29,664 nt of DNA from Ardenticatenaceae bacterium (GCA_020634495.1 JACKBR010000054.1:1-29664), one strand, 5' to 3'; shown: positions 1 through 7,636, counted from the stretch's first letter. Notes: a model not told the origin generated them from the letters alone. Translations and numbers: made by a program.

Positions 1-27
1 GACCAATCTTTAAACCTCTGCTCTGAG

Positions 28-84
28 CGGGTCTTCTTTATTTTTGAGGGCTGTGGCTTGTCTCACTTGGGCTTGGCTCAGTGC
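28..84. repeat. Diverged direct repeat, copy A (partner at 1779-1835)
   Basis: Both copies share a CGGGTCT core, then ATTTTTGAGGGC, GCTTGTCTCA and CTCAG[T/C]GCA in the same order and nearly the same spacing. I estimate about 70 percent identity by eye. The two copies bracket the four-gene toxin-antitoxin cluster. They may be traces of how the block was acquired, or members of a dispersed intergenic repeat family. Confidence 0.6.
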
Positions 85-111
85 AGGCTCTGGCAGTGCC
101 GCTAGCTTGCC

Positions 112-168
112 ATTTCCCCGGAAACTTTTTACCAGGCAAATCCCGTCAGGCGCAGTTTCCGGGGAAAT
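112..168. repeat. Perfect 15-bp inverted repeat, 27-nt loop
   Basis: The arms ATTTCCCCGGAAACT (112-126) and AGTTTCCGGGGAAAT (154-168) are exact reverse complements. A related word, TTTCCCAGAAACTTTT, recurs at 934-949 downstream of the DUF5615 toxin gene, so this is likely part of a dispersed intergenic element rather than a terminator. No T-tract follows. Confidence 0.75.
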
Positions 169-186
169 TTAGAGGCTGGCCGCGCC

Positions 187-255
187 AGATTGGTCCAATC
201 TTGGTGGCTCTCAATTCCGCTTGCTGCCCTTGAGATTGGTCTAATTTTTGTGGCT
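187..255. repeat. Short direct repeat pair (187-209 and 233-255)
   Basis: Two 23-nt copies begin AGATTGGTC and end GTGGCT, with three or four mismatches. The first contains the near-palindrome GATTGGTCCAATC. A related GACCAATCTT lies at positions 1-10. They lie just upstream of the first antitoxin promoter, so they could be operator-like, but nothing in the sequence proves it. Confidence 0.5.
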
Positions 256-291
256 AAATTTTGGGGGAAACGGCTCTATCTCCAAAACATC

Positions 292-300
292 TGCTATAAT
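292..300 (+). promoter_or_regulatory. Extended -10 promoter (TGCTATAAT) for the DUF433/DUF5615 module
   Basis: TATAAT at 295-300 is preceded by TG at 292-293, giving a consensus extended -10. No good -35 box is present at the usual distance. The predicted start of transcription, around 307, lies downstream of the longest possible ATG frames (248, 299) and upstream of ATG 329/332, so it supports the shorter antitoxin. Confidence 0.55.
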
Positions 301-328
301 GCCAACTATCTTTTTAAATTTGGTGAAA

Positions 329-571
329 ATGATGAACAGCAATCTGATTACTTCTGATCCTAAAATAATGATGGGCAAACCGGTAATTAAGGGCACACGC
401 CTGACAGTTGAGTTGATTCTGGAGAAACTAGCCGCTGGAGAAACAGTTGACCAATTATTGGAAGCTCATCCTCGCTTAACACGGGAAGGCATTCAGGCCG
501 CCTTGGCCTACGCTGCCCAAACCTTGCGCTCTGATATTGTTTATCCCACCAACTATCCAGTCGTGGCATGA
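329..571 (+). CDS. DUF433 family antitoxin
   Basis: This is a small antitoxin-type protein of the DUF433 family (PF04255), about 80 residues, the usual family length. The family signature GKPVIKGTRLTVELILEKL is followed by the LAAGE and HPRLT segments and a final alanine-rich helix (QAALAYAAQ), which form a winged-helix-like fold. Members are the upstream partner of DUF5615 PIN-like toxins and are thought to neutralise them and bind the operon promoter. The frame is open from 248, but the extended -10 at 292-300 and family length favour ATG 329 or 332. The stop codon overlaps the toxin start (ATGA at 568-571), so the two genes should be translationally coupled. The family call is firm; activity is inferred. 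Confidence 0.85.
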   Translation: MMNSNLITSDPKIMMGKPVIKGTRLTVELILEKLAAGETVDQLLEAHPRLTREGIQAALAYAAQTLRSDIVYPTNYPVVA

Positions 572-921
572 ACTTCGTTGCCGATGAAGGGATTGACCAG
601 CCCATTGTTAAACGCCTCCGCCAGGAAGGTCATGCGGTTTGGTACATCGCCGAAATGTCACCAAGTATTTCTGATGAAGAAGTCTTGCAACTGGCCAATG
701 ACCAGCAGGCAATTCTGTTGACCTTTGACAAAGATTTTGGCGAGCTGGTTTTTCGTCAGAATCAAGCAGTACATGGCATTGTGCTGTTTCGTCTGCACGG
801 TTTATCTCCAGAGGAAAAAGCTGAAATCGTTCTAAAGACCGCTCAGGACCACGATCAAGAACTTCGTCACGCTTTTACCGTCGTAACCCCAACAAAAATC
901 CGAATTCGCCCAGCAAACTAA
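568..921 (+). CDS. DUF5615 PIN-like toxin
   Basis: This 117-residue protein matches the DUF5615 group of the PIN-like nuclease superfamily, presumed RNases of type II toxin-antitoxin modules. The start MNFVADEGID supplies the first acidic pair (D6, E7). The motif LTFDKDFGELVF supplies D54 and D56, and IVLFRL is the usual beta strand after it. These acidic residues would coordinate the metal at the active site. The start overlaps the DUF433 stop by 4 nt. The target RNA cannot be deduced from sequence. Confidence 0.88.
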   Translation: MNFVADEGIDQPIVKRLRQEGHAVWYIAEMSPSISDEEVLQLANDQQAILLTFDKDFGELVFRQNQAVHGIVLFRLHGLSPEEKAEIVLKTAQDHDQELRHAFTVVTPTKIRIRPAN

Positions 922-1124
922 TTCTACTTACCGTTTTCCCAGAAACTTTTGCTAAGCAAGACCTCGCCCTGGACGGGTCACTGGCCTGGGTTGCGGTTGG
1001 AGTGGCAAGGGGCTGTGTGGCTGGTATTGGAAACGGCCGAATCCTCATTACCCCAGAACAATAATTCCCTAGTTGCACGCCGCTGAATGTCAAATTTTCC
1101 CTCTGGTAGTAACATGAGTTCCAT

Positions 1125-1132
1125 GCTATCAT
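1125..1132 (+). promoter_or_regulatory. -10-like box abutting higB; possible leaderless promoter
   Basis: TATCAT at 1127-1132 is preceded by TGC-type extended -10 context (TGC at 1124-1126) and lies only 6 nt before the HigB ATG at 1139. A start about 7 nt downstream of the box would coincide with the initiation codon, giving a leaderless message. The rest of 922-1138 holds only remnants of the dispersed intergenic repeat word (934-949) and a near-copy of the octamer at about 1032 (ACGGCCGA). Confidence 0.4.
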
Positions 1133-1138
1133 CTCTTC

Positions 1139-1432
1139 ATGATCCGGTCATTCAAAAATCAAGGTACTGAGGACATTTTTAACGGTGTAAACTCCAAGTT
1201 TGCCCGGCGAACTTGCCCTAAATCTATCTGGCGCATTGCTTCACGCAAACTGGATCAGCTCGATTCTGTTGAATCAATGGCAGAACTGCGGTTACCCCCA
1301 GGTAATCAATTGGAAACGCTCCGTGGCGATCGTTCTGGACAACACAGTATTCGCATTAACAATCAATACCGCATCTGTTTCACCTGGCAAGACAGTCAAC
1401 CAGATCAGGTGGAAATCGTAGATTATCATTAG
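1139..1432 (+). CDS. higB: HigB-type (RelE superfamily) toxin
   Basis: This 97-residue protein has the typical HigB/plasmid killer layout (PF05015): a start MIRSFKNQGTEDIF, a middle RKLDQLDSVESMAELRLPPG, and a C-terminal half SGQHSIRINNQYRICFTW carrying the conserved arginines of the ribosome-dependent mRNA interferase fold. It ends in VEIVDYH, as usual. It lies 26 nt upstream of a HigA gene in the toxin-first order characteristic of higBA. No ribosome-binding site precedes ATG 1139. The promoter-like box just upstream suggests leaderless translation. A 73-residue frame over the same DNA is a shadow. Confidence 0.92.
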   Translation: MIRSFKNQGTEDIFNGVNSKFARRTCPKSIWRIASRKLDQLDSVESMAELRLPPGNQLETLRGDRSGQHSIRINNQYRICFTWQDSQPDQVEIVDYH

Positions 1433-1458
1433 GCCATAGGTCTAAATTGGAGAGAGAC

Positions 1459-1767
1459 ATGGTTCGCATACCTACCAATCGAGTGCCAACTCATCCTGGT
1501 GAAATGCTCTTGGAAGAGTTCCTCAAGCCGATGGGACTCAGCCAGCGTGATTTAGCGGATGGGATTCATGTGCCTTATCAAAGAATTAACGAGATTGTGA
1601 ACGGCCGTCGCGGTGTAACTCCCGGCACAGCTCTCCGGCTGGCTAAATATTTTGGTACTTCTCCTGGTTTCTGGATGAATCTCCAACTTCGTTGGGATTT
1701 GTATCATGCCCAGAAATCTGAAGCGTCATCACTTAGCACCATCCAGCCCTATCAGTTTCCAGGCTGA
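1459..1767 (+). CDS. higA: HigA-type antitoxin (XRE helix-turn-helix)
   Basis: This 102-residue protein carries the HigA hallmark THPGEMLLEEFL followed by an XRE helix-turn-helix (LSQRDLADGIHVPYQRINEIVNG) and the typical TALRLAKYFGTSPGFWMNLQ segment. HigA binds and silences HigB and represses the operon. ATG 1459 is chosen over an upstream in-frame TTG (1447) because GGAGAG at 1449-1454 sits at good ribosome-binding distance. The octamer ACGGCCGT at 1601 encodes the NGR of the recognition-helix region. Confidence 0.93.
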   Translation: MVRIPTNRVPTHPGEMLLEEFLKPMGLSQRDLADGIHVPYQRINEIVNGRRGVTPGTALRLAKYFGTSPGFWMNLQLRWDLYHAQKSEASSLSTIQPYQFPG

Positions 1768-1778
1768 CTCTGTTCGTG

Positions 1779-1835
1779 CGGGTCTCCTTGATTTTTGAGG
1801 GCGACAGCTTGTCTCATAACGACTTCGCTCAGCGC
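1779..1835. repeat. Diverged direct repeat, copy B (partner at 28-84)
   Basis: This is the second copy of the repeat at 28-84, located just after the HigA stop. Together the copies delimit the toxin-antitoxin block. The following stretch to 1898 contains one ACGGCCGT (1887) and no gene. Confidence 0.6.
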
Positions 1836-1898
1836 AAATGGGCGAGACAATTTCAAATTTAGAATTGCTGATGACTGGGAGGGGAAACGGCCGTAACC

Positions 1899-2732
1899 CT
1901 AAGCCAAAATCTGAAACCGTGTAATATCGCGTATCAGTTGAGAGGCTTCTTCTTCGGCTACAAAGTGACCCGCATTGTCATACCGCACGACAACGGCCGT
2001 AGGAAATGCCATCGCCCATCGGGTTAGCTCCTTCTCCCGAAACGCAATATCCTTCATGCCCCAGGCAATGAGCTTTACCTTGCCAGCCAGCTTTGCCCGC
2101 TGCCCCCACAAGCCTGCCAACCACTCCGATGAACCAATAATCTGCCGGGGAAACACATAGCTGCCCTTGCGCTGTTCAGGCGTCGGCAGCGCCTGGAGAA
2201 AATGGCGATGCACTTCTGGAGTAAGCTTACTTTTGTCTCCGTAAGCCTGTTTAACCACAGACCGGGCAAAAAAGTTATAGCGCCGGATAAGCCAACGGCC
2301 GATCGGCCCACCCATGAAGCCGCTAAAGGCTCGATAATACCAATCGTCGTTGACTGGCCACAGCCAGGTGTTGGTTACAATGATACTTTTGATCTTTTCT
2401 GGATGGTTAATGGCGTACGACATACCCAGCGGCCCACCCCAATCATCAAAAATGAGCGTGATATTGCTTAAATCGAGTGATTCTAGCAGCCGCTCCAGAT
2501 TCTCGGCGTGCTGCTCCGGCAAATAAGTCCACTCTGAAGGCTTGTCCGACAGGCCAAAGCCAATGTGGTCGGGCGCAATGCAGCGATGTGTTTTAGAAAA
2601 ATGTTTGATCAGCTGCCGGTATTCAAACGACCAGGACGGATTGCCATGAACCATCACAAACGGTTCGCCAGAGCCTGCCCATAGCCCACAGCTCATCGGC
2701 TGGGCAAATTTCGGGGTAAACGGGTATTTCAA
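1899..2732 (-). CDS. Haloalkane dehalogenase-like alpha/beta hydrolase
   Basis: This 277-residue alpha/beta-hydrolase resembles haloalkane dehalogenases (carbon-halogen hydrolysis). Visible elements are the oxyanion/halide motif HGNPSW (N31), the nucleophile elbow FDDWGG with Asp97 followed by Trp98 (the halide-binding tryptophan position), a candidate acid Asp228 in GMKDIAF, and His256 in NAGHFV as base. An Asp nucleophile with Trp next to it separates this group from ordinary Ser hydrolases. Epoxide hydrolases also use Asp, so the substrate is unproven. The frame can only start at a TTG (2732) because a stop lies directly upstream. Removing one A would link it to ATG 2739, giving MTIEYPFTPKF, so a one-base deletion near the 5' end is possible. 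Confidence 0.82.
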   Translation of the reverse strand: MKYPFTPKFAQPMSCGLWAGSGEPFVMVHGNPSWSFEYRQLIKHFSKTHRCIAPDHIGFGLSDKPSEWTYLPEQHAENLERLLESLDLSNITLIFDDWGGPLGMSYAINHPEKIKSIIVTNTWLWPVNDDWYYRAFSGFMGGPIGRWLIRRYNFFARSVVKQAYGDKSKLTPEVHRHFLQALPTPEQRKGSYVFPRQIIGSSEWLAGLWGQRAKLAGKVKLIAWGMKDIAFREKELTRWAMAFPTAVVVRYDNAGHFVAEEEASQLIRDITRFQILA

Positions 2733-2769
2733 TAGTCATTGACATCCAGGGTATCATCTGTTTTCGTCA

Positions 2770-2910
2770 TCAGGCCCTAAAGCCATCAATCAGTTTTAAA
2801 TCAGGCGGTAATTTGCACAACAAATCAGCTTGTTCATTCCAGTAAAAACGGTGGCCCGGCGAGGGCAATTCCGTGACGGTAGCCCAGCAATGTAATTGTT
2901 CTGGCGTCAT
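2770..2910 (-). CDS. Small unidentified ORF or gene remnant
   Basis: A 46-codon reading frame begins MTPEQLHCWATVTEL and ends KLIDGFRA. It extends upstream without a start to an in-frame stop near 2954 (residues GARHRLWRKRR). The composition looks protein-like, but I do not recognise a family. It lies at the edge of the indel-rich block, and may be the tail of a broken gene. There is no visible ribosome-binding site. Confidence 0.25.
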   Translation of the reverse strand: MTPEQLHCWATVTELPSPGHRFYWNEQADLLCKLPPDLKLIDGFRA

Positions 2911-3023
2911 ACGGCGTTTGCGCCACAATCTGTGCCTGGCACCTTTAAATCCCTACCGACGCAGAAGGCATGGCACCTGCTGCTGTTCTTCAGAGAGAAA
3001 TTAAGAAGTTCCAGATGTTAAAA

Positions 3024-3380
3024 TCATGAGATAGGTTTCTGCGGATACTGCCCAGCATATTCAATGTTAGCGCCGCCCAGCAGCAGCATCTCAGCCAGAC
3101 GAGTGCCGTTTGAATGCGTCATAATGAAGAAAACCATTCGTCAAAACAGTCAGCCCGCACAGCGTCTACCAGGGCTTTGCTGCTGAACATGCGCTTGTAA
3201 AGCGCCCGGTGTGTCATCAGATGCCGGTCTGTGGGCACTGGATAGATAGACCATCGCCGCCTTGGGCCAATGATCATTCAAGGGGGCATTTTGCAAAGAT
3301 AGCCTGCCTGGTTTGTGCCCGGCGTCGCGCTTCCGAGGGGCTTGGTCTGGTACTGGGTCCGTTTGCTTAGTAAACATTAG
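3024..3380 (-). pseudogene. Frameshifted remnant of an unidentified protein gene
   Basis: Read on the minus strand, a coherent protein can be followed across two frames. One frame contains YPVPTDRHLMTHRALYKRMF and continues to FDEWFSS (stop at 3119-3121, with an in-frame TGA just before 3277). The next frame resumes directly with LMTHSNGTRLAEMLLLGG and ends QYPQKPIS (stop 3024-3026). Continuity of sense across the shift suggests one gene interrupted by a small indel near 3120. I cannot name the family. The neighbouring stretch 3380-3590 shows no intact gene. Confidence 0.4.
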
Positions 3381-3589
3381 AAACCACTAATTCAGGCGCA
3401 CGTAACGCATCGTGTCAATTTTCCAGCGCAGAACCTGAATCGCATACTTGGTTTTTCTGCCATGTCAGGAGGTGTGAACGCCCGGCGATTGAGGTAACAG
3501 GAATACCCTGAAGACGCACAATTCCTTTCTGAGCAACACCTTTTCCGATGTATAATCGACCCAGAACCACTGAAACCAGTGAGATTTTG

Positions 3590-3995
3590 TGCTCAAAGAA
3601 AATGCAACCAACTGGAAGGAAATTTGAAGGAAGGAAAAAGGCACATTGTTTGGGAAGGCTGTTACTAAGGCCTTCACCCACGCCTCCTGTTTGCCGAAGG
3701 AGATGGCACCAACCCCGAAGAACTGATTGGCGCAGCCCACGCTGGCCGGCACCCATGTCTTCCAGCCATCTCTTTCTGCCGATGCACCATGTGCCTAACT
3801 ATAAACACTTCGGCCAAAGTCCATATTGGCCAGGTGACGGTGCGCCCACACCACACCATCGAGCTCACCCAGCGGCGGCTGCTGGCATTGACGATGCCAC
3901 CTTCCAGAGCACGCGGCACGGGCCAAGGCGGCTGCTCTTCAAATTCTAAAGCGCTGCCAGTGGAATGATATATTCAGCCACGTCGTCACGCTTAA
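3590..3995 (+). pseudogene. OsmC-family peroxiredoxin gene broken by several frameshifts
   Basis: Conserved OsmC pieces appear in order but in different frames: GNLKEGKG near 3618, then FAEGDGTNPEELIGAAHAG (about 3686-3744), then TINTSAKVHIGQV (about 3800-3834), DGAPT, then GIDDATFQ (about 3886-3910), AKAAAL, and finally KALPVE followed in another frame by MIYSAT. This matches the OsmC/Ohr-like layout (TNPEELI...AAHA; AKVHIGQVDG...; GIDDATFQ), a thiol peroxidase of organic hydroperoxides. At least four indels are needed to restore one frame, while the conserved residues themselves are nearly undamaged. That points to recent decay or sequence errors. The catalytic Cys after AAHAG is not evident. 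The longer open frames here are shadows. Confidence 0.6.
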
Positions 3996-4067
3996 AACTA
4001 AATTTTTCCCCATCTTTCCAGATGTAAACGGTGCGACGCGCTTTGCAGTACGCACTTATTTACATTT

Positions 4068-4590
4068 TGCATGATTGTAGTACAGACACCCGCAGGCAGG
4101 TGGGTCATGGTTGTTTCAGCATCCTCCCAGGCGGCGTGCAGATTCGCAGCACGTAGGATGCTGGGGGAAGATTGGCAAACGGCCGTTCTCCGCGGAAGCC
4201 ACCGAAGAAACCGGACTTTCACCCAACCGACCATCCACCGCCATTTGGGCCAAATTGAAATGAGCTGGAAAGGCCGGGGAAGCGATTCTCAACCAGGATC
4301 GCTAAATTTTAAGCCAGCGCCAGACGAACAATCGCTGCCGTTTGCCCCATTTCTTTTTAGCCGGGGAACACGCCAGGGGGAGAACGGAACGGCTGTTTCC
4401 GCCACATCACCTACCGAATACGACCAACTGCCCAACCCCAAACCATCACCCTACATCAACGGTTGGAGCGTTAGAAGAGCCGCCTGTGCTGGCACAAAAA
4501 CCCCGGCGACCACGTTCACGCCGCCACCAAGACACTCTGACCAATGGTCGTTTCAGGCGACCGTAGCCACATTTTTGCCTTTGGGCTAAC
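4068..4590 (+). pseudogene. NUDIX hydrolase-like gene remnant
   Basis: The frame containing 4189-4215 reads SAEATEETGLSPN, the centre of the NUDIX box (consensus GX5EX7REUXEEXGU), preceded a few codons upstream by GK (from an LPGGK-like segment) and by TRRML in another frame. The REU portion is damaged and the frame stops after WAKLK. A 172-residue frame starting at 4071 (MIVVQTPAGRWVMVV) covers the same DNA but does not contain the NUDIX box in frame, so I treat the locus as broken. NUDIX proteins hydrolyse nucleoside-diphosphate-linked substrates. It has the same indel signature as the OsmC remnant. What lies in 4300-4590 is not identifiable. Confidence 0.45.
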
Positions 4591-4628
4591 TTAGCCGCAA
4601 AACCAACCGTTATCTCCCCTGCAAAACC

Positions 4629-4658
4629 GCTGGTTGATGATGTATCAACAGCTTTTTT
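4629..4658 (+). terminator. Intrinsic terminator
   Basis: The stem GCTGGTTGAT / ATCAACAGC (4629-4638 and 4644-4652, one bulged G) has a 5-nt loop and is followed directly by six T (4653-4658). It is oriented to end plus-strand transcripts of the broken OsmC/NUDIX genes, which shows that this block once held an ordinary plus-strand transcription unit. Confidence 0.7.
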
Positions 4659-4739
4659 AATTGTTCAGATTAATTTATCCTGCATAATTCCCACATAGTT
4701 GTAATGGCTTACCTCTTCACGTGTTCTGAAAAACTCCAC

Positions 4740-4811
4740 TTACAACACACACCGAACAAGCGGGGAATTTGAAAATAAGAAAGCCGTTTGCAATCTGCTT
4801 ACGCATGTCAT
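4740..4811 (-). CDS. Possible 23-residue small ORF
   Basis: An ATG at 4811-4809 is preceded on the minus strand by AAGGAGG (4821-4827), the best Shine-Dalgarno match in the window. The frame (MTCVSRLQTAFLFSNSPLV and a few more) ends at a TAA at 4742-4740. Length and content give no function. It could be chance, since the region is otherwise non-coding on this strand. Confidence 0.2.
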   Translation of the reverse strand: MTCVSRLQTAFLFSNSPLVRCVL

Positions 4812-4828
4812 CAACGAGGTCCTCCTTA

Positions 4829-5302
4829 ATGGAAAAAAAAGAGAACAAAAGTTACTGAAAATCTGTTTCTTGATTCAGCTTGTAAAGCTAATTTTTACCA
4901 TCACTTTCCCAACACAGTTCTCAGTGACCAGCAGTCAGCCAGCTGCACTACCCAGACCACCCGGGAACTGCTAGATCGTTGTTCAATTATTAACGCATCT
5001 GTTGCCCCGGCAGTCCTCGCAATGCCCCAATTAACCAATCATCTAATCAGCTGAGCCTAATTCCAGAACCACCGGCCTTGTATGTCGACGATCTGATGTG
5101 GCCTACATCCAGCGCAACTCTGGCTATAACTACGACGAAGACCAAAAGTCGACCCCAAGCGATCTGGTCATTTTTCCACATTGCCATCGTGATCAGATGC
5201 TTCGGCGTAAGCATTTGTAAAATGGCGCGCGGATGGCCAGGTTAAAACGCCTCCACGCAGGTCTGGCTGCCAGCGCCACAGACAGCCTCACCCTGACTGG
5301 AA
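4829..5302 (+). pseudogene. Frameshifted 5' portion of the secreted HExxH/propeller gene
   Basis: ATG 4829 opens with MEKKENKSY and stops at once. A one-base change in the A8 run or nearby continues into LLKICFLIQLVKLIFTITF, which has the look of a signal-peptide hydrophobic core. Later pieces TTRELLDRCSIINASVAP and DVAYIQRNSGYNYDEDQKS lie in other frames. All run toward the intact frame that starts at 5303 and whose product lacks a signal peptide. I infer this is the missing N-terminal region of that gene, broken by at least three indels. No other gene is visible between the terminator at 4658 and 5302. Confidence 0.45.
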
Positions 5303-7636
5303 TTGCCATGCACCCCTGACACTCAGATTCCACCCAGTCGTAACTTGCCGGTATTCAGCGAAACCAACAATGCGCCAGAACCAAACAAAACGGACGCCAT
5401 TATGTGGGGCGTTTGGGTTGAGCAAAGCTTTTACGACTTTTTCAACGATAATGTCTTAACCTCCGGGTGGGGTGGCAACTCGTTTGATGATTGGATTCAG
5501 CGACACGCCACCATCTGGAACGACATGTTCGTGGCCGCAGGCTTTGAAGACCGGGTAACGGTAGAAAAAATCATCGTTGTGCCAGACGGTGACCTGCTGT
5601 GCAACAGCAACCGGCCCGTTGTGGATGCCTCTGTCGATTTAATGTGGGGCTTTATGTCGGAAATGGTTGGGGTCAGTTCACCAGCCAACTGTGGCTGGAC
5701 AGCTCGTTACCGGGATGACCCCAACACCTGGGATCGGGACATGGCGCTCATCCATGAACTCAACCATGCCCGGTATCATATTGACCTGTACGGCCTAAAC
5801 ATGTTTATTCACGCACGGCCGTTAGCTGCCAACATCAATAGCACAGCCACATCCGTAGAACTTGTAGACCCGCCCGACTTTGTAGAGTTCACCCCGCCCG
5901 TCTACTTTGCCATCGAAGGCGAGCTTTTATACTGCACCGGCCGAACAGACAATACCTTCACCAGCTGCCAACGTGGCGCAGACAGCACCAACATTGCCGC
6001 CCATGATGCCGGAGCCGTGGCCTACGTGGCCACCATTCGCGTGCAGGACGGCGCGGGCAATGCGCTGCTGGGCAGCAGCGCCCTCCCGGTGCCAAATTCC
6101 AGCGGAGAGCTGCTGTACATAGAGCCCTATTTCTTTGAGGACATTATGGACAGCGGGCCTGGCTACGGGGAATATTCGGCAGCGGCGTGGAATCGCATTG
6201 CCAAACACAGAGCGCGCTGCGGCAATTACAACGCACCCTGCAACGTTGGTGAGTTTATGGATGAAATAGCCCCCCAGAACATCTTAGACCTGTCCTGGGA
6301 AAATGGCTCACCCATTGCCAATGCGGCCGTAGAAATTTATTTTGCCGACGCTTACCCCGGTGTTTGGTACGCCCGGCAGTTTGACAATGTGCCGGACCTT
6401 GTGCTTTCAAGCGACAGCGCCGGGCAGGTTCTGCTGGACAGTTCGCCGTTTAGCAGCAATGGCAACATTGTGCATACGTATGGCTACAGCAACGGCATTG
6501 CGCTCGTTAAAGTAACGGCGGCGGGGACGGTTGGCATTCAAATTATTGACGTGACGCAGTTCAATTTGCCCTATTGGCAGGGCGAACGCCTGCCGGTGAT
6601 TCCCATCACTTTTGCCAACACAATTCCGGTGGCAACGGCCGTTTCCACCCCCGCGCTCCCAAACAATCTTCCCCCAAACACAGCTGACGGCGCGGGCAGC
6701 AGCGACGTACTGGCAGTGGCCCAAGGCACCACCGGAACCATCTCCTTTTTGGATATGACCAGCGGCAGCCCGGCGTTTCCAGCCGTGAACAGCGGGGCTT
6801 TTCCCGTCTGGCTCATTAAAGATGCCAGTAATGGCTATGTTTTGGCAGCTAACGAAGCCTCAGACACCGTTTCAATCATTGATAGCACCACGCTGGCCCT
6901 ACACAATACCATCCCGGTTGGCGACGACCCGCGCTCCCTGGCGGTGGATGCCAGCGGCACCTTTTTGTACGTTTCCAATAATGGCACCAAGGACGTGTCG
7001 GTTATCAATTTGAGCAACGAACAGGTTGTGGCCACTGTTGGCACCATCTCGAATCCTGAGCAAATTATTTTGTCGCCCACGTCGGCTTCTGCCTATGTGG
7101 TTTCCAATTCGCCAGGCCGAATTAGCCAGCTCAACACCAGTTCTAACAGCGTGACGGATTGGTACCATCTTGGTAATATGCCGCACGCCGTGGCCCTCAG
7201 CCCCAATGAACAAACCTTATACGTGCTCGATTTTGCGGGCAGCGCTTTTTACCGGGTAAGTACCGCGACCCATCAAATATTAGAGGTTTTAGCCATTCCC
7301 GGCCTGCCGCACCGGTTGACGCTGACCCCGGACGGCAGCAAAGCATACATTGGCAACGCGCAGCTTCCGTTCCTATCGGTGGTGGATTTGTCTACGTTTA
7401 AGGTGGTGGCTCATATCGACATGCAGTCCACACAATGGGCGATGTCTTTTACGGAAGACGGCCGTTTGCTGGTACCCTTATATGATTCTGGCGAGATTGC
7501 CTACGTGGACACAGCCACAGACACCGTGTTGCAAAAAGTTCCTGTTGGCAATGGGCCAACGGCCGTATTACACTTGACCAACGTCTCAGCAGTCCCACCA
7601 AAATTAGTCTTTGTTCCCTTTTTTACAAAGCCTTGA
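5303..7636 (+). CDS. Secreted HExxH metallopeptidase-like protein with C-terminal YVTN beta-propeller (5'-truncated frame)
   Basis: The 777-codon open frame begins with a TTG (5303) lacking a ribosome site, so the true N-terminus is probably upstream (see 4829-5302). Residues 30-170 contain IHELNHARYHIDLYG: an HExxH zinc motif (H151, E152, H155) with H159 or D161 as a possible third ligand. A beta-rich middle follows (about 175-450). Residues about 465-760 form a YVTN-type beta-propeller with repeats such as IDSTT, DDPRSLAVDASGTFLYVSNN and NMPHAVALSPNEQTLYVLD. The protein ends PPKLVFVPFFTKP, resembling the short YLPLV-type tail common on secreted proteins of this phylum. An extracellular peptidase or adhesive role is inferred. 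The octamer is present four times. Confidence 0.75.
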   Translation: MPCTPDTQIPPSRNLPVFSETNNAPEPNKTDAIMWGVWVEQSFYDFFNDNVLTSGWGGNSFDDWIQRHATIWNDMFVAAGFEDRVTVEKIIVVPDGDLLCNSNRPVVDASVDLMWGFMSEMVGVSSPANCGWTARYRDDPNTWDRDMALIHELNHARYHIDLYGLNMFIHARPLAANINSTATSVELVDPPDFVEFTPPVYFAIEGELLYCTGRTDNTFTSCQRGADSTNIAAHDAGAVAYVATIRVQDGAGNALLGSSALPVPNSSGELLYIEPYFFEDIMDSGPGYGEYSAAAWNRIAKHRARCGNYNAPCNVGEFMDEIAPQNILDLSWENGSPIANAAVEIYFADAYPGVWYARQFDNVPDLVLSSDSAGQVLLDSSPFSSNGNIVHTYGYSNGIALVKVTAAGTVGIQIIDVTQFNLPYWQGERLPVIPITFANTIPVATAVSTPALPNNLPPNTADGAGSSDVLAVAQGTTGTISFLDMTSGSPAFPAVNSGAFPVWLIKDASNGYVLAANEASDTVSIIDSTTLALHNTIPVGDDPRSLAVDASGTFLYVSNNGTKDVSVINLSNEQVVATVGTISNPEQIILSPTSASAYVVSNSPGRISQLNTSSNSVTDWYHLGNMPHAVALSPNEQTLYVLDFAGSAFYRVSTATHQILEVLAIPGLPHRLTLTPDGSKAYIGNAQLPFLSVVDLSTFKVVAHIDMQSTQWAMSFTEDGRLLVPLYDSGEIAYVDTATDTVLQKVPVGNGPTAVLHLTNVSAVPPKLVFVPFFTKP

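Noticed and set aside
2770..2910. Fragment LPSPGHRFYW as an IS1182-type transposase piece
   Set aside because: It resembles only a few residues of the LPxGHPFY motif. The rest does not match, and no terminal inverted repeats are visible.
3415..3756. Overlapping minus-strand frames of 95-113 codons across the OsmC remnant
   Set aside because: They lack protein-like motifs. The plus strand holds recognisable OsmC pieces, so these are shadows.
4071..4589. 172-codon plus frame as an intact gene
   Set aside because: The recognisable NUDIX box lies in another frame, and this frame has no family resemblance.
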